NCBI RefSeq assembly: GCF_001583435.1
Contig: NZ_CP013251.1
Span: 4,787,215-4,851,214 of the forward strand
Direction of reading: 5' to 3'
Length of the DNA stretch: 64,000 bases
Source of the DNA: Endozoicomonas montiporae CL-33
Lineage (GTDB): Bacteria; Pseudomonadota; Gammaproteobacteria; Pseudomonadales; Endozoicomonadaceae
Numbering within the stretch: position 1 is the first letter of the stretch; each line of letters begins with the position of its first letter. Both the position numbers and the translations under genes were made by a program. The notes beneath the pieces were generated by a model. It did no database searches and was not told the origin of the DNA. It saw nothing but the letters and a program-made list of their open reading frames with translations. Shown here in pieces: positions 18,317 through 26,974 of the stretch.

Positions 18317-18703
18317 GGGGGCGATTCGGATTCGACGACGGTATCAAACCCTGAGGTGCATGCCGAGGACGTAGTGGTTCTCGTTAATCAAAACACTACA
18401 AACCTTCTAGTTGCCAATGAAAGCGACTACGAAGCTGTAGCTTTTGCTGCTTAATCGTAACTAAACACTACGAAGCTTCCAGTCTGTCCGGTTCGTTCGC
18501 TGGCCGGTTTTTCAGACTGTCATCGTAAGCGGACTCGCCACGTTCAGCAGTCTTCTGGCTAACGGGCTAAAACTTGTGAAGATCGCTTTGTAGAACCCCG
18601 ACCACTGGGTCGTTACAGAGTTAAATTTAAAGGTGGATCTAAGCATGTAGAGCCAAAGGCTGCGAATCGGCGGACGCGGGTTCAAATCCCGCCGCCTCCA
18701 CCA
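18317..18703 (+). ncRNA. ssrA: Transfer-messenger RNA (tmRNA)
   Basis: tmRNA rescues stalled ribosomes, working with SmpB, and tags the unfinished protein for proteolysis. The 387-base gene begins GGGGGCG, which pairs with CGCCTCC before ACCA at the 3' end (one G-U pair). The tRNA-like TTCGA and GGTTCAAATCC elements, the GGTGCATGCCGAG stretch and CTAAGCATGTAGA near the 3' end all match gammaproteobacterial tmRNA. The reading frame after a TAGT element starts at GCC 18413 and encodes ANESDYEAVAFAA with stop TAA at 18452. This tag is longer than the usual ANDENYALAA type and ends FAA instead of LAA. The 3' end is duplicated at 5224. Confidence 0.95.
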
Positions 18704-18714
18704 CACTTGAACGA

Positions 18715-18746
18715 AGAGGGTTGAAGAGATTCAGCCCTCTTTTTTT
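18715..18746 (+). terminator. Intrinsic terminator of ssrA
   Basis: The stem AGAGGGTTGAA / TTCAGCCCTCT (one G-T pair, GAGA loop) is followed by seven T residues. Confidence 0.88.
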
Positions 18747-18806
18747 ATGGTTTTACGATGACGATTTTATATCGGCACGAAGAACCTGAACTCTGTCGTA
18801 CAAAAC

Positions 18807-19097
18807 ATGAAAGAATTTGACGATCTGGTTGATGAACTCAACCTCTCTTTTAGAACCGCGCCTGTACCCGACGGCTCCTTTGAAATTGAAGTCGATGGTC
18901 AGGCATTGGACATTAGCTGGGGCTGGAACGATATAAACGTGCACGAGCTGGAAAAAGCCGACCCTCGTTGCATCTGGACAGTGCTTGACTGTGACGGCAA
19001 GCTTTTTGTAGCCAACGGAATGCACTATGTTAACCGGCTGTATTATCTGGTTAGCAATGAAGCATTCAGAGGTGAGATGGACACTTTTATTTTCTGA
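18807..19097 (+). CDS. Hypothetical protein (96 aa)
   Basis: This is a small acidic soluble protein starting MKEFDDLVDELNLSF, with a compact mix of charged helix and beta segments (FEIEVDGQALDISWGWNDI, then CIWTVLDCDGKLFVANGMHYVNRLYYLVS). There is no signal peptide or membrane helix. The even spread of hydrophobic residues suggests a folded domain, so I regard it as a real gene, although no strong ribosome-binding site is visible. It is the first gene after ssrA, at the edge of an accessory stretch. I do not recognise the family. Confidence 0.55.
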   Translation: MKEFDDLVDELNLSFRTAPVPDGSFEIEVDGQALDISWGWNDINVHELEKADPRCIWTVLDCDGKLFVANGMHYVNRLYYLVSNEAFRGEMDTFIF

Positions 19098-19105
19098 TAT
19101 TTTGG

Positions 19106-19441
19106 TCATGGCTGTATGTATGATAGAAGCGTTTCTTTGGAAGATATAATGCTCTCAATTAGGCTAGATGAATTTGTACTCATTATTAAATGCGATCTTG
19201 CCCTCTCTTTCCGAAGCTCTAGGGTGTAGCGCTTAGAGTTACATAGCTCTCTCTGAGAAGCATCAGAATAGTCAACCCACAGTAAGAAGCAGTTCTCTCC
19301 TACATCACAAACAAAGCAAGGGCAAACATCATTTTTGTAGCTCGAATCACTGAAGTGAGAAGGGAGTTTAATACCCAACTCAAATCTACTACCAAATAGT
19401 CTCTTATAGAGCTTAGATGAGTCTGACAACCTTGAAACCAC
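19106..19441 (-). CDS. Hypothetical protein (111 aa)
   Basis: This minus-strand frame starts at a GTG and is convergent with the preceding gene, ending eight bases from it. It contains a Cys-rich middle (DVCPCFVCDVGENCFLLWVD) and a basic C-terminal half. The DNA is AT-richer than the flanking core genes, like the helicase gene that follows. No ribosome-binding site stands out and no known domain is recognisable. It may be a small accessory gene or a chance frame. Confidence 0.35.
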   Translation of the reverse strand: MVSRLSDSSKLYKRLFGSRFELGIKLPSHFSDSSYKNDVCPCFVCDVGENCFLLWVDYSDASQRELCNSKRYTLELRKERARSHLIMSTNSSSLIESIISSKETLLSYIQP

Positions 19442-19601
19442 CGTAAACTATGATGTTTGGACAACTGAAACTAGTAGTGGATAAGCAATTGGTCAAATAA
19501 AAGCAAAAGCAACCAAAAAATAGCGATACAGTAAAAATACGACAACATTACATGATTCTTTTTGGTACTATGATACATTTAAAAACATTCAGGGTCTCAT
19601 A

Positions 19602-22600
19602 ATGTCAGTTTCAGAAGAGCTTAAAGCGGAACAAAAAGCTTATCCAGAAAATCAAAGGGTTTTTAAGGTACCTGCCGGCGCATATACATCAACCCTACTC
19701 CAGCACATTAATAGACAGATTTCTGACAGGCTCGAATACTACTCACAAAAAGACCAATTCGAGGGTATCATCCAGCTAACACAGTCAATTTCTAGTCTCG
19801 TAGAACCTGAGTGTGAAGGCTTAAGCCTACCTTTGCGAAGAGTACTTTTCTCAAAGGACAATCATGTTCACCTGCCTTTAAGTGATGATTTTTCTTTAAT
19901 ATCTCCATCGCTGATTACTAATAGCAAGACAGCAAAAACCAATTTCTTTAAGAATCTAAAATTTGAGCTGCAAACTGCTGATCAGTTTAATTTCATGGTT
20001 AGTTTTATTCGAAAATCAGGACTTCAGCTACTACTAAACCCTTTGCAATCATTTTTAAGCCGAGGAAAAAAAGGACGAATCCTTACTTCGGTTTATATGA
20101 ATATAACTCAACCAGAAGCCCTAAGAAAACTGCTAGATCAAAGCAATATTGAAACAAGAGTTTATTGTACTCAGCATGAATCCTTTCATACTAAAGCTTA
20201 TTTATTTCAAAGAGAATATAGTAGAAATAACAGTGCATTAATTGGTTCATCCAACATCTCCAAATCAGCACTTATAAATGGTGAAGAATGGAATGTTAAA
20301 ATACCGCGTTCTAACACCGCAGAAATTTATGATCAAGCCTATACGCGATTTGAAAAGCTATGGAACTCAGAAAATTCGATACCATTAACAGAAAGTTTTA
20401 TTGATGAATATGAAGCTTTTTATGAAGATAACTCAAAAAAAGAGTTTACAAATGGTAAAACTTTCGACTTCTTAAAGAAAAGCCACTTAAATAGCCATTC
20501 TATTAGTAAACACACTATTTCTCCTAACGCTATGCAGAAAGAAGCCTTAGAGAACCTAGTTGCTATCAGAAAAAAAGGGGAGCAAAGAGCTGTAGCCATT
20601 GCTGCAACGGGAACAGGTAAAACTTATTTAGCAGCATTTGATGCCTATCAGTTCAAGGCTAGTCGTGTTCTTTTTTTGGCTCATCGTGATGAATTGCTTG
20701 AAAGTGCTATAAAAACTTTCTCAGAAGTTTTTCAGAATGATCAACTTTGTGGAAAGCTTACAGGTAAAACTAAAGAGTTTGATCGACCATTTTTATTTAG
20801 CACTATTCAAACATTATCAAAAGACAACAATTTAAGTAAGTTTGACTTAGAAGCTTTTGACTATATCGTAGTTGATGAATTTCATCATGCACAAGCTTCC
20901 ACTTATTTAAAAGTTATCAACTACTTTTCACCTAAATTTTTATTTGGTATGACTGCCACACCTGAACGCATGGATGGCAGGGATGTTCTCAAATTATGTA
21001 ACTACAATATTGTTTGTGATATCCGGCTGCGAGATGCATTATCGATGGATCTCCTAGCACCATTTCATTATTTTGGAGTCGCGGATGAAACTGTTGACTA
21101 TGATGAAATTGAGCAAAACAATGGCTTATATGTAGAGAAAAAGCTAGTAGAACAGCTAAATACAAATGAGCGTGCAGACTATATTATCAAGCAGATTAAA
21201 AAATACACTTTCCAAAAAGAAAAGCTTTGTGCGCTAGGCTTTTGCGTGAATCGTGACCATGCTAATTTTATGTCACAGAGCTTCAATGACAAAGGTATAA
21301 CCAGTACTGTACTGACAGGCTTATCTTCGCCACAAGAACGACAAGATCAAATAAAACACTTACAGGACGCTGAACATCCATTAGAGATCATCTTCACTGT
21401 CGATATTTTCAACGAGGGTATCGACATACCTCAAGTAAATTTACTTCTCTTTTTGAGACCAACGGAATCTTCAACTATTTTCATTCAACAACTTGGTCGC
21501 GGATTAAGAAAAGTTAGAGGAAAAGAGTATGTAACAGTTCTGGATTTTATCGGAAATCATCAGAATTCATTTATGGTACCTTTAGCTTTATCTGGAGAAA
21601 CCGGCAGACGGGATTTTGATAAAGATTACTTAAAAAGATCTATTCGCAGTGAGTTCTCTGACTTACCTGCAGGTTGTTATGTAGAGCTGGATGAAATAGC
21701 AAAAGAAAAAATAATAGCCAAACTCGATTCTATTCGATTAGATAAAGTTGACTATTTAAAGCGCCTCTATCAGCAATTTAAGCAAGACTTAGGCTCTTCA
21801 CCTGAAATATTAGATTTCTATACATCTGAATATGCGCCTAATCCATACTTCTTTTTTTCAAAGTTTGGTTCTTTATACCAAACAAAGAATAGGTGTGGTG
21901 ATTTAGAAAGCAACCCAATAGAGTTGGTGAACAACATTTATCTTCAAGAAATAGCCGAACGCTTAGAATCTGTACTACCTCTGAAGTGGCCTTATGAATT
22001 TGCAATAATTTCTGTTATTCTTGACCAAAAAAACGCTTCGATCAGTATATCTGATGTTATAAAAAAGCTTGAAACGCTATTCAATATTAACTTTGAACCT
22101 AAACAACACAAGGCATTAATCTTTTCTGCAATGAAAGAGCTTTCGCTAGGCTATAAAAGAATGACATGGAGCTTTGGTAAGTTAGAAAGTGACGCATTCA
22201 AAATAAACACTGACTTTATAGAGCTAATTAAGTCTTCTGATTTTGCGAAAAAATATATTCAAGATCGCATTGACTACGGCATAAAGTTATTCAGAAGACA
22301 GTACAAGCCTGATATTTTCCTAACAAAAGGACAACGCTTCGCCTTGTATCAAAACTATACAAGAAATGACATTCAATTTCTTTCTGAAGATACCGCCCAA
22401 AAAGGCAGCTGGCGTGAAGGCGTAAAACGCGTAGGTCAAGACTACTTCCTCTTCATTAATCTCAATAAAGAGGAAGAGGTTGACGAACATTTGAAATACA
22501 AAGATTTCTTTATGAATCCAAGTACGTTTCATTGGCAAAGTCAGAACCAAACTTCACATACATCCAATGTTGGTCAGCATTATATCAACCATAAAAAAGC

Positions 22601-22778
22601 CAGTTATCGTATACATCTATTCGTTCGCAAAGCCGCAAAACAGTATAATATTACCCTGCCATTTATGTACTTAGGTCAAGCAGACTATGTCTCAAGTAGC
22701 GGCGACCAACCAATGAGTGTTATATGGAAACTGCATAATACAGTTCCTCTTGAGCTCTATGAAGACCTAACAGAGTAA
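19602..22778 (+). CDS. PLD-nuclease / SF2 helicase / DUF3427-type protein
   Basis: The 1058-aa protein combines three parts. Residues about 100-260 hold a phospholipase D-like domain with one HTK motif (196-198, FHTKAYLF) and the following IGSSNIS. Residues about 305-650 are a superfamily 2 helicase: Walker A ATGTGKT (335-341), DEFH box (425-428), TATPERMDG (451-459) and motif VI QQLGRGLRK (629-637). The C-terminal ~400 residues match in position and pattern the DUF3427-like region that follows such helicases. One HxK motif suggests the PLD part works as a dimer or is only for binding. It is AT-rich compared with its neighbours and faces a Nudix gene. Proteins of this layout are often found in defence or mobile regions; anti-phage activity here is inference. 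Confidence 0.85.
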   Translation: MSVSEELKAEQKAYPENQRVFKVPAGAYTSTLLQHINRQISDRLEYYSQKDQFEGIIQLTQSISSLVEPECEGLSLPLRRVLFSKDNHVHLPLSDDFSLISPSLITNSKTAKTNFFKNLKFELQTADQFNFMVSFIRKSGLQLLLNPLQSFLSRGKKGRILTSVYMNITQPEALRKLLDQSNIETRVYCTQHESFHTKAYLFQREYSRNNSALIGSSNISKSALINGEEWNVKIPRSNTAEIYDQAYTRFEKLWNSENSIPLTESFIDEYEAFYEDNSKKEFTNGKTFDFLKKSHLNSHSISKHTISPNAMQKEALENLVAIRKKGEQRAVAIAATGTGKTYLAAFDAYQFKASRVLFLAHRDELLESAIKTFSEVFQNDQLCGKLTGKTKEFDRPFLFSTIQTLSKDNNLSKFDLEAFDYIVVDEFHHAQASTYLKVINYFSPKFLFGMTATPERMDGRDVLKLCNYNIVCDIRLRDALSMDLLAPFHYFGVADETVDYDEIEQNNGLYVEKKLVEQLNTNERADYIIKQIKKYTFQKEKLCALGFCVNRDHANFMSQSFNDKGITSTVLTGLSSPQERQDQIKHLQDAEHPLEIIFTVDIFNEGIDIPQVNLLLFLRPTESSTIFIQQLGRGLRKVRGKEYVTVLDFIGNHQNSFMVPLALSGETGRRDFDKDYLKRSIRSEFSDLPAGCYVELDEIAKEKIIAKLDSIRLDKVDYLKRLYQQFKQDLGSSPEILDFYTSEYAPNPYFFFSKFGSLYQTKNRCGDLESNPIELVNNIYLQEIAERLESVLPLKWPYEFAIISVILDQKNASISISDVIKKLETLFNINFEPKQHKALIFSAMKELSLGYKRMTWSFGKLESDAFKINTDFIELIKSSDFAKKYIQDRIDYGIKLFRRQYKPDIFLTKGQRFALYQNYTRNDIQFLSEDTAQKGSWREGVKRVGQDYFLFINLNKEEEVDEHLKYKDFFMNPSTFHWQSQNQTSHTSNVGQHYINHKKASYRIHLFVRKAAKQYNITLPFMYLGQADYVSSSGDQPMSVIWKLHNTVPLELYEDLTE

Positions 22779-22789
22779 GTGCGTTTCCT

Positions 22790-22822
22790 GGTGTTTAGCC
22801 CGTATATGCTGGGCTAAACACC
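22790..22822. terminator. Bidirectional hairpin between helicase and Nudix genes
   Basis: A perfect 12-bp inverted repeat, GGTGTTTAGCCC / GGGCTAAACACC with a 9-base loop, sits between the two convergent stop codons. T-runs are weak, so termination efficiency is uncertain. Confidence 0.65.
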
Positions 22823-22827
22823 TGCAT

Positions 22828-23235
22828 TTATGCAGTTTCAGTGCGTTCGGCGCTTAAAATCTCAACAGCAGGAATGTCAGCAGGCGCCCAGATCAAGCTT
22901 TTTAGACTGACTCTTGGAATCCAAACCAGAGCAGCATGCTCAGCTGCATCTGGTTCACCCCTGACAATTTTTGCTAGATAAGTTCTTAGGTTAACTATGA
23001 TGTTGCCATAATCATAAGTCGTATCTTCAACCATCTGAGCGACTTCAATATCACAGCCTAACTCTTCATGGATTTCACGGCATAAAGTTTCTTCAGGCTT
23101 CTCACCATCCTCAATTTTACCACCTGGAAATTCCCATAAGTTTGGCAAGCTCATGGCATTAGATCGTAAAGCACACAATATTTCACCGTGTTCATTTTCG
23201 ATAACTGCGCCTACGACTTGGACCGTTTTTTTCAC
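22828..23235 (-). CDS. Nudix hydrolase, MutT-like (8-oxo-dGTP diphosphatase type)
   Basis: The 135-aa protein has a complete Nudix box, G39-x5-E45-x7-REIHEELG (53-60), which binds the metal and cleaves nucleoside diphosphate bonds. The LWEFPGGKIEDGE stretch is typical of MutT/NudG-type enzymes acting on oxidised or modified (d)NTPs. Translation probably starts at GTG 23235. It is convergent with the PLD-helicase gene, and the two 3' ends are 49 bases apart. Pairing of MutT-like Nudix genes with DUF3427-type helicases is something I recall from other genomes, so a shared role in nucleotide or DNA-damage sensing is possible but not shown here. Confidence 0.85.
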   Translation of the reverse strand: MKKTVQVVGAVIENEHGEILCALRSNAMSLPNLWEFPGGKIEDGEKPEETLCREIHEELGCDIEVAQMVEDTTYDYGNIIVNLRTYLAKIVRGEPDAAEHAALVWIPRVSLKSLIWAPADIPAVEILSAERTETA

Positions 23236-23481
23236 TGACCTAGTACCCCTAAGAATAAATTTTGATAAAGCAGCGGTATATCAAAAAAATGCTCTCCTGA
23301 CCATGCTTACATCAGTAAGCCTGCACCTCAAACTTAAGAATCACCCTCACTATCCAGTGTTTTGCTCATGGTCACACAGTACCGAAACCGACTCGCTACA
23401 GGATGTAGTGATAACGTCACCATTTCTGCCCACATTGTCTGCTAACCTAATGACACACAAATAAACACAAAGGTACGCAGC

Positions 23482-23727
23482 ATGAGCCTTGAAGCACGAG
23501 TAACCAAGCTCGAACGCAAGGTCGAGCAACTTGATCATGCGTTCCATGAGAACAACAAGACCCTTGAAGCAACTCATGGTGTTGTATCCCTGATCTTGAA
23601 TGAGCAGCGTGAAAAATTCCGAAAACTGGAAGAGGATATCCAGACTACACGGAATGCAAACAACAAGCGCTTCAACAAAATCGAAGAACTGCTGATCCAG
23701 ATAGTCAACCATCTTGCCAGCAAGTAA
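23482..23727 (+). CDS. Small coiled-coil protein, type 1
   Basis: This 81-aa protein is almost wholly alpha-helical with heptad spacing of Leu/Ile/Val from start to end (LEARVTKLERKVEQLDHAF and onward). There is no signal or membrane segment. Its last 16 residues (KIEELLIQIVNHLASK) are nearly the same as the end of the 109-aa protein at 29610-29939 (KIEEILIRIVNNLASK), so the two are paralogues sharing a C-terminal module. An AAAGG lies about ten bases before the ATG. Function is unknown; oligomerisation through the helix is likely. Confidence 0.65.
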   Translation: MSLEARVTKLERKVEQLDHAFHENNKTLEATHGVVSLILNEQREKFRKLEEDIQTTRNANNKRFNKIEELLIQIVNHLASK

Positions 23728-23789
23728 ACCGCTGCCTGGTGGTTTTCGATTCACCGATTTTGCGCTGTTCAGCTCTTGTCAGCCAGCTT

Positions 23790-24701
23790 TCAATAGGTCT
23801 GCACCCCAAACTTCAACAACATCCTCGGCAATACATCATCCAGATTTTTCACATCTTCATCTTTCAACTGAATCAGCGAAAACCCATATTTGTCATAAAT
23901 TTTCAGCTTGTCTTCCTTCCGCTTCTGGTATTTTTCATCATTCTCATAGCCCCAGTACTCGATGTAGACCTTTCCTGTGGGAATGTAGAAATCGCAGTAC
24001 ACATCTTCTTCAATGGGGAGTTTTCGCTCATAGGCATGGACGATCTCGGCCATGTAGAGCCAGTTATCAATCAGCATTTCGGCTTTTGATTTGACCATAT
24101 GGCCGTCGGCTGTGCGTAGCTTGGCAGGGAATTTCTCCCGAAAGCTTTCAATCTCGTCGTTCTTTTCTGTACTGAGCCCGATGGCGTGCGACAAGTCACC
24201 CTTAATTTCTTTCAGCGAAAGTGAGAAGGCTTTGTTGTCCAGAATCTGTTCCGGCCAGCAGACATAGGGAATACCAGAACGATAGTCTTCTTTTTGGAGC
24301 CCGCCCATGGTTTTTCCCTGTTCGGTGATATTCCAGCCTTTCAGGGCTTTCTTTATCCAGCCCAGCTCTGAAAACAGGGCATTCATTGTCTGCCCTGACA
24401 GCTCTACCTTTTTACCCAGCTGACGGCAGCTGCGAACCGCATTTACGTCTGTGCCCGTTTTAGCTTCATCGAAACTGGCAATCAATTCTGGCCAGACAAT
24501 GTATTCCCCGTATTCAGGGTGGCTGGTGTATTCGCCTCCTTTTATTTTGCCTTTCTCTGTTAACTGCCAGCTGTCGTCTTGTCGATAAATCCAACCAGCG
24601 CCTTCCATTTTACCAAGCAACTCTTTTCTTGATAATGCCATGGTTTTTGCCAATGCAGTGGCAGAGAGTTTTTTATTTTTGTTTTTCATCGTATCGTTCA
24701 T
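23790..24701 (-). CDS. Winged-helix / PD-(D/E)XK nuclease-like protein
   Basis: The 303-aa protein has two similar N-terminal units, residues about 10-72 and 86-151. Each has a helical DNA-binding-like part, then (S/G)W-x-(L/I)TE-x-GK and a Y-x-x-WPE ending. The C-terminal part (195-295) looks like a PD-(D/E)XK or Vsr-like nuclease fold: E208 in SKAE, D237 in CDFYIP, and E248 in IEYWG, followed by a K/R-rich helix and the strand GFSLIQL. The usual Lys after the last acidic residue is not in the standard place. Function may be restriction or repair related. It ends about 60 bases from the coiled-coil gene and lies next to the IS21 insertion. Confidence 0.65.
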   Translation of the reverse strand: MNDTMKNKNKKLSATALAKTMALSRKELLGKMEGAGWIYRQDDSWQLTEKGKIKGGEYTSHPEYGEYIVWPELIASFDEAKTGTDVNAVRSCRQLGKKVELSGQTMNALFSELGWIKKALKGWNITEQGKTMGGLQKEDYRSGIPYVCWPEQILDNKAFSLSLKEIKGDLSHAIGLSTEKNDEIESFREKFPAKLRTADGHMVKSKAEMLIDNWLYMAEIVHAYERKLPIEEDVYCDFYIPTGKVYIEYWGYENDEKYQKRKEDKLKIYDKYGFSLIQLKDEDVKNLDDVLPRMLLKFGVQTY

Positions 24702-24888
24702 AGCTACCTGATTGCTTTTTCCAGCTTATCTTATTATTAATATTGATTCACAAATAACTATGGTAATCTCCCCGTCCACTGTTACCTCCGCCAATAAATG
24801 ACCCCAAATCACCGGTTTGAAATGACCTCTCGATTTACCACTTCATGGCCGAATCCCATAGTGTTATCAGCACTCAGGAAAAGGAGCC

Positions 24889-26067
24889 ATGATCAACCGA
24901 GAGGACTACCTTATGATAAAGCAAGCCAGAGACAAAGGCTGCTATCTTGAGGACATTGCCTGCCAGAGAGGTTGCTCTGTCAGTACCGTCAAGAGAGCCC
25001 TGCAAAGGCAAGGGCCACCACCCAGACGCAAATCCGGTGTTCGCCAGAGTAAGCTTGATGATTTCAAATCCGTCATTGACGCGTTACTGGCTGAGAATGT
25101 CTGGAATGCCGAGGTCATATTTGCCGAAATCAAAGGGCAGGGATATGCCGGTGGCATCACCATTTTACGGGACTATATCCACCCTAAACGCACCCTGCGT
25201 GAAAGCAAGGCGACCACCCGTTATGAAACGGCTCCCGGTCACCAGTTGCAGCACGACTGGGGAGAACTGCAGATCGAAGTTGGAGGTGAGCTTCGCAAAG
25301 TTTATGTCTCCGTTAATGTTCTGGGCTACTCACGCCGCTTCTATGCCTTTGCTGCTTACAGCAATGATGCGGAACACACTTATGAAAGCCTGATCCGGGC
25401 GTTCGAGTGGTTCGGGGGTTCAAGTGCGCAGGTACTGGTTGATAACCAGAAGGCTGCAGTTCTGGAGCATCCTGGTAACGGACAGGTGAAGTTTAATGAA
25501 GGTTTTCTGTTGTTGTCTCGACACTACGAGTTTCAGCCTAAAGCCTGCAAACCCTACAGAGCACAGACCAAGGGAAAAACCGAGCGTATGGTGCGCTACG
25601 TAAAAGAAAACTTCTTCCAGCGCTATCGCAGCTTTGAAAGCCTTGAGCACTTGAACCAGCAACTGGGAGACTGGCTGACCAACGTAGCAGATGAACGCCA
25701 TCATGACACTCTGAAAGAAAAAGTGGCTGACCGCTTTGCTAAAGAACAGCCGCACCTTCAAAAGCTACCGGATATTCGTTATGACACCAGCTACCGGGAA
25801 ACACGACGTGTGCCGGTTGATGGTTACATTAATTTTAAGACGAATCGCTACAGTGTTCCCAGTACTTTGGTTGGTCAGCAAGTCAGTATCCGCATGGGAC
25901 TTGACCGGCAGCTACGGGTTTATGGCCCGGACGATACCCTCGTTGCCAGCCATCTGCTGGTTGACGCAAAGAACCGCTGGGTACTCGACGCCACCCACCA
26001 CCGTGCCCTGTATGACGAGATCAAGGTTGAAACCCGTGACCTCAGCCATTATGAGGAGGTGGTGTGA
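24889..26067 (+). CDS. istA: IS21-family transposase IstA
   Basis: This 392-aa protein catalyses transposition. An N-terminal helix-turn-helix (LEDIACQRGCSVSTVKRALQ) binds the ends. The rve/DDE core carries D in HDWGEL, D in VLVDNQKA, and E in GKTERMVR. The C-terminal part is beta-rich and typical of IstA (NFKTNRYSVPSTLVGQQV). An AAAAGGAGCC ribosome-binding site precedes the ATG. Its stop overlaps the istB start by one base (TGATG). Confidence 0.95.
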   Translation: MINREDYLMIKQARDKGCYLEDIACQRGCSVSTVKRALQRQGPPPRRKSGVRQSKLDDFKSVIDALLAENVWNAEVIFAEIKGQGYAGGITILRDYIHPKRTLRESKATTRYETAPGHQLQHDWGELQIEVGGELRKVYVSVNVLGYSRRFYAFAAYSNDAEHTYESLIRAFEWFGGSSAQVLVDNQKAAVLEHPGNGQVKFNEGFLLLSRHYEFQPKACKPYRAQTKGKTERMVRYVKENFFQRYRSFESLEHLNQQLGDWLTNVADERHHDTLKEKVADRFAKEQPHLQKLPDIRYDTSYRETRRVPVDGYINFKTNRYSVPSTLVGQQVSIRMGLDRQLRVYGPDDTLVASHLLVDAKNRWVLDATHHRALYDEIKVETRDLSHYEEVV

Positions 26068-26828
26068 TGGAACAGTTAACGACACTGGTCAATCGCCTTA
26101 AGCTTGACCACCTGGCTGACAACCTTGATACCCTGTGTGAGCAAGCCAGCAAGAAAGACCTGAATTACCGGGAGTTCCTGGTAGAAGTGCTTTCTACTGA
26201 GTGGGCTGGCCGTCACCAGAAAGGGCTTGAGAGTCGTCTAAAGCAAGCCCGGTTACCATGGCTAAAAACATTAGAGCAGTTTGACTACAGCTTTCAGCCG
26301 ACCGTTGACCGAAAAGTGGTTCGGGAACTCTCCGGTCTTGGTTTTGTTGATCGTGCTGAAAATGTCGTATTACTCGGACCGCCAGGTGTTGGTAAAACAC
26401 ATCTGGCAATAGCTCTGGCTGTTAAGGCAGCAGAAGCCGGACATCGGGTTATGTTCATGAGCCTCGACAAGCTGATGACTACGCTGAAAAAAGCGTTGCA
26501 GGAGAACCGGCTTGAAAGACAGATGCAGCAACTGATGTACCCAAAGCTGCTGGTACTGGATGAAATTGGCTACCTTCCTATGGATCAGGATGAAGCCAGC
26601 CTTTTCTTCCGACTCGTGACTCGCCGTTACGAAAAGGCAAGTATCATCCTGACCTCGAATAAGAGCTTTGTCGACTGGGGCGAGATCTTTGGCGATCAAG
26701 CCATAGCCACTGCGATCTTGGATCGGCTACTGCATCATGCGACAACTCTCAATATCAAAGGTGAGAGTTACCGCCTGAAAGAGAAGCGCAAAGCTGGATT
26801 ACTGAAAGGCACTTCTGCCAAGAAATAA
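26067..26828 (+). CDS. istB: IS21-family helper ATPase IstB
   Basis: The 253-aa AAA+ ATPase is related to DnaC and works with IstA to choose the target. I use the ATG at 26067, which overlaps the istA stop and has AGGAGGT six bases upstream. Walker A is GPPGVGKTHLA and Walker B is LLVLDEIGYLP, followed by the sensor region ILTSNKSFVDWGE. Both nucleotide motifs are intact. Confidence 0.95.
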   Translation: MEQLTTLVNRLKLDHLADNLDTLCEQASKKDLNYREFLVEVLSTEWAGRHQKGLESRLKQARLPWLKTLEQFDYSFQPTVDRKVVRELSGLGFVDRAENVVLLGPPGVGKTHLAIALAVKAAEAGHRVMFMSLDKLMTTLKKALQENRLERQMQQLMYPKLLVLDEIGYLPMDQDEASLFFRLVTRRYEKASIILTSNKSFVDWGEIFGDQAIATAILDRLLHHATTLNIKGESYRLKEKRKAGLLKGTSAKK

Positions 26829-26974
26829 ACCTGAAAACACAGTGAACTTAACCGTTGAAAGCGGGTCAAAAGTATTGCTGAAAACGGGTCATCTCAAACC
26901 GGTGGAAGAAGGTCATATTAAAGCGGAGTTAACACCACTGCTGCCCTTCAAAACATCCTGTAATAGAGATACCC

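Larger units (their letters stand above)
24780..26934 (+). mobile_element. Complete IS21-family insertion sequence
   Basis: The 2155-bp element is bounded by inverted ends: TGTTACCTCCGCC on the left matches TGTTAACTCCGCT read inward from the right. Inside each end are several spaced copies of an AATGACC/GGGTCA-type motif, typical of IS21 transposase-binding sites. It is flanked by a 4-bp direct repeat CCAC (24776-24779 and 26935-26938). Both transposition genes are intact, so it may still be active. Confidence 0.92.

Noticed and set aside
5224..18703. The gsp operon plus ssrA as a mobile island bounded by 28-bp direct repeats
   Set aside because: An element that integrates at the ssrA 3' end would put the duplicate downstream of the intact gene, not upstream, and the gsp genes look like core genes. 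The repeat is better explained as the prophage border.
18512..18706. Minus-strand frame of 64 aa starting MWWRRRDLNPRPP
   Set aside because: It is the antisense of the tmRNA 3' end, a common false gene.
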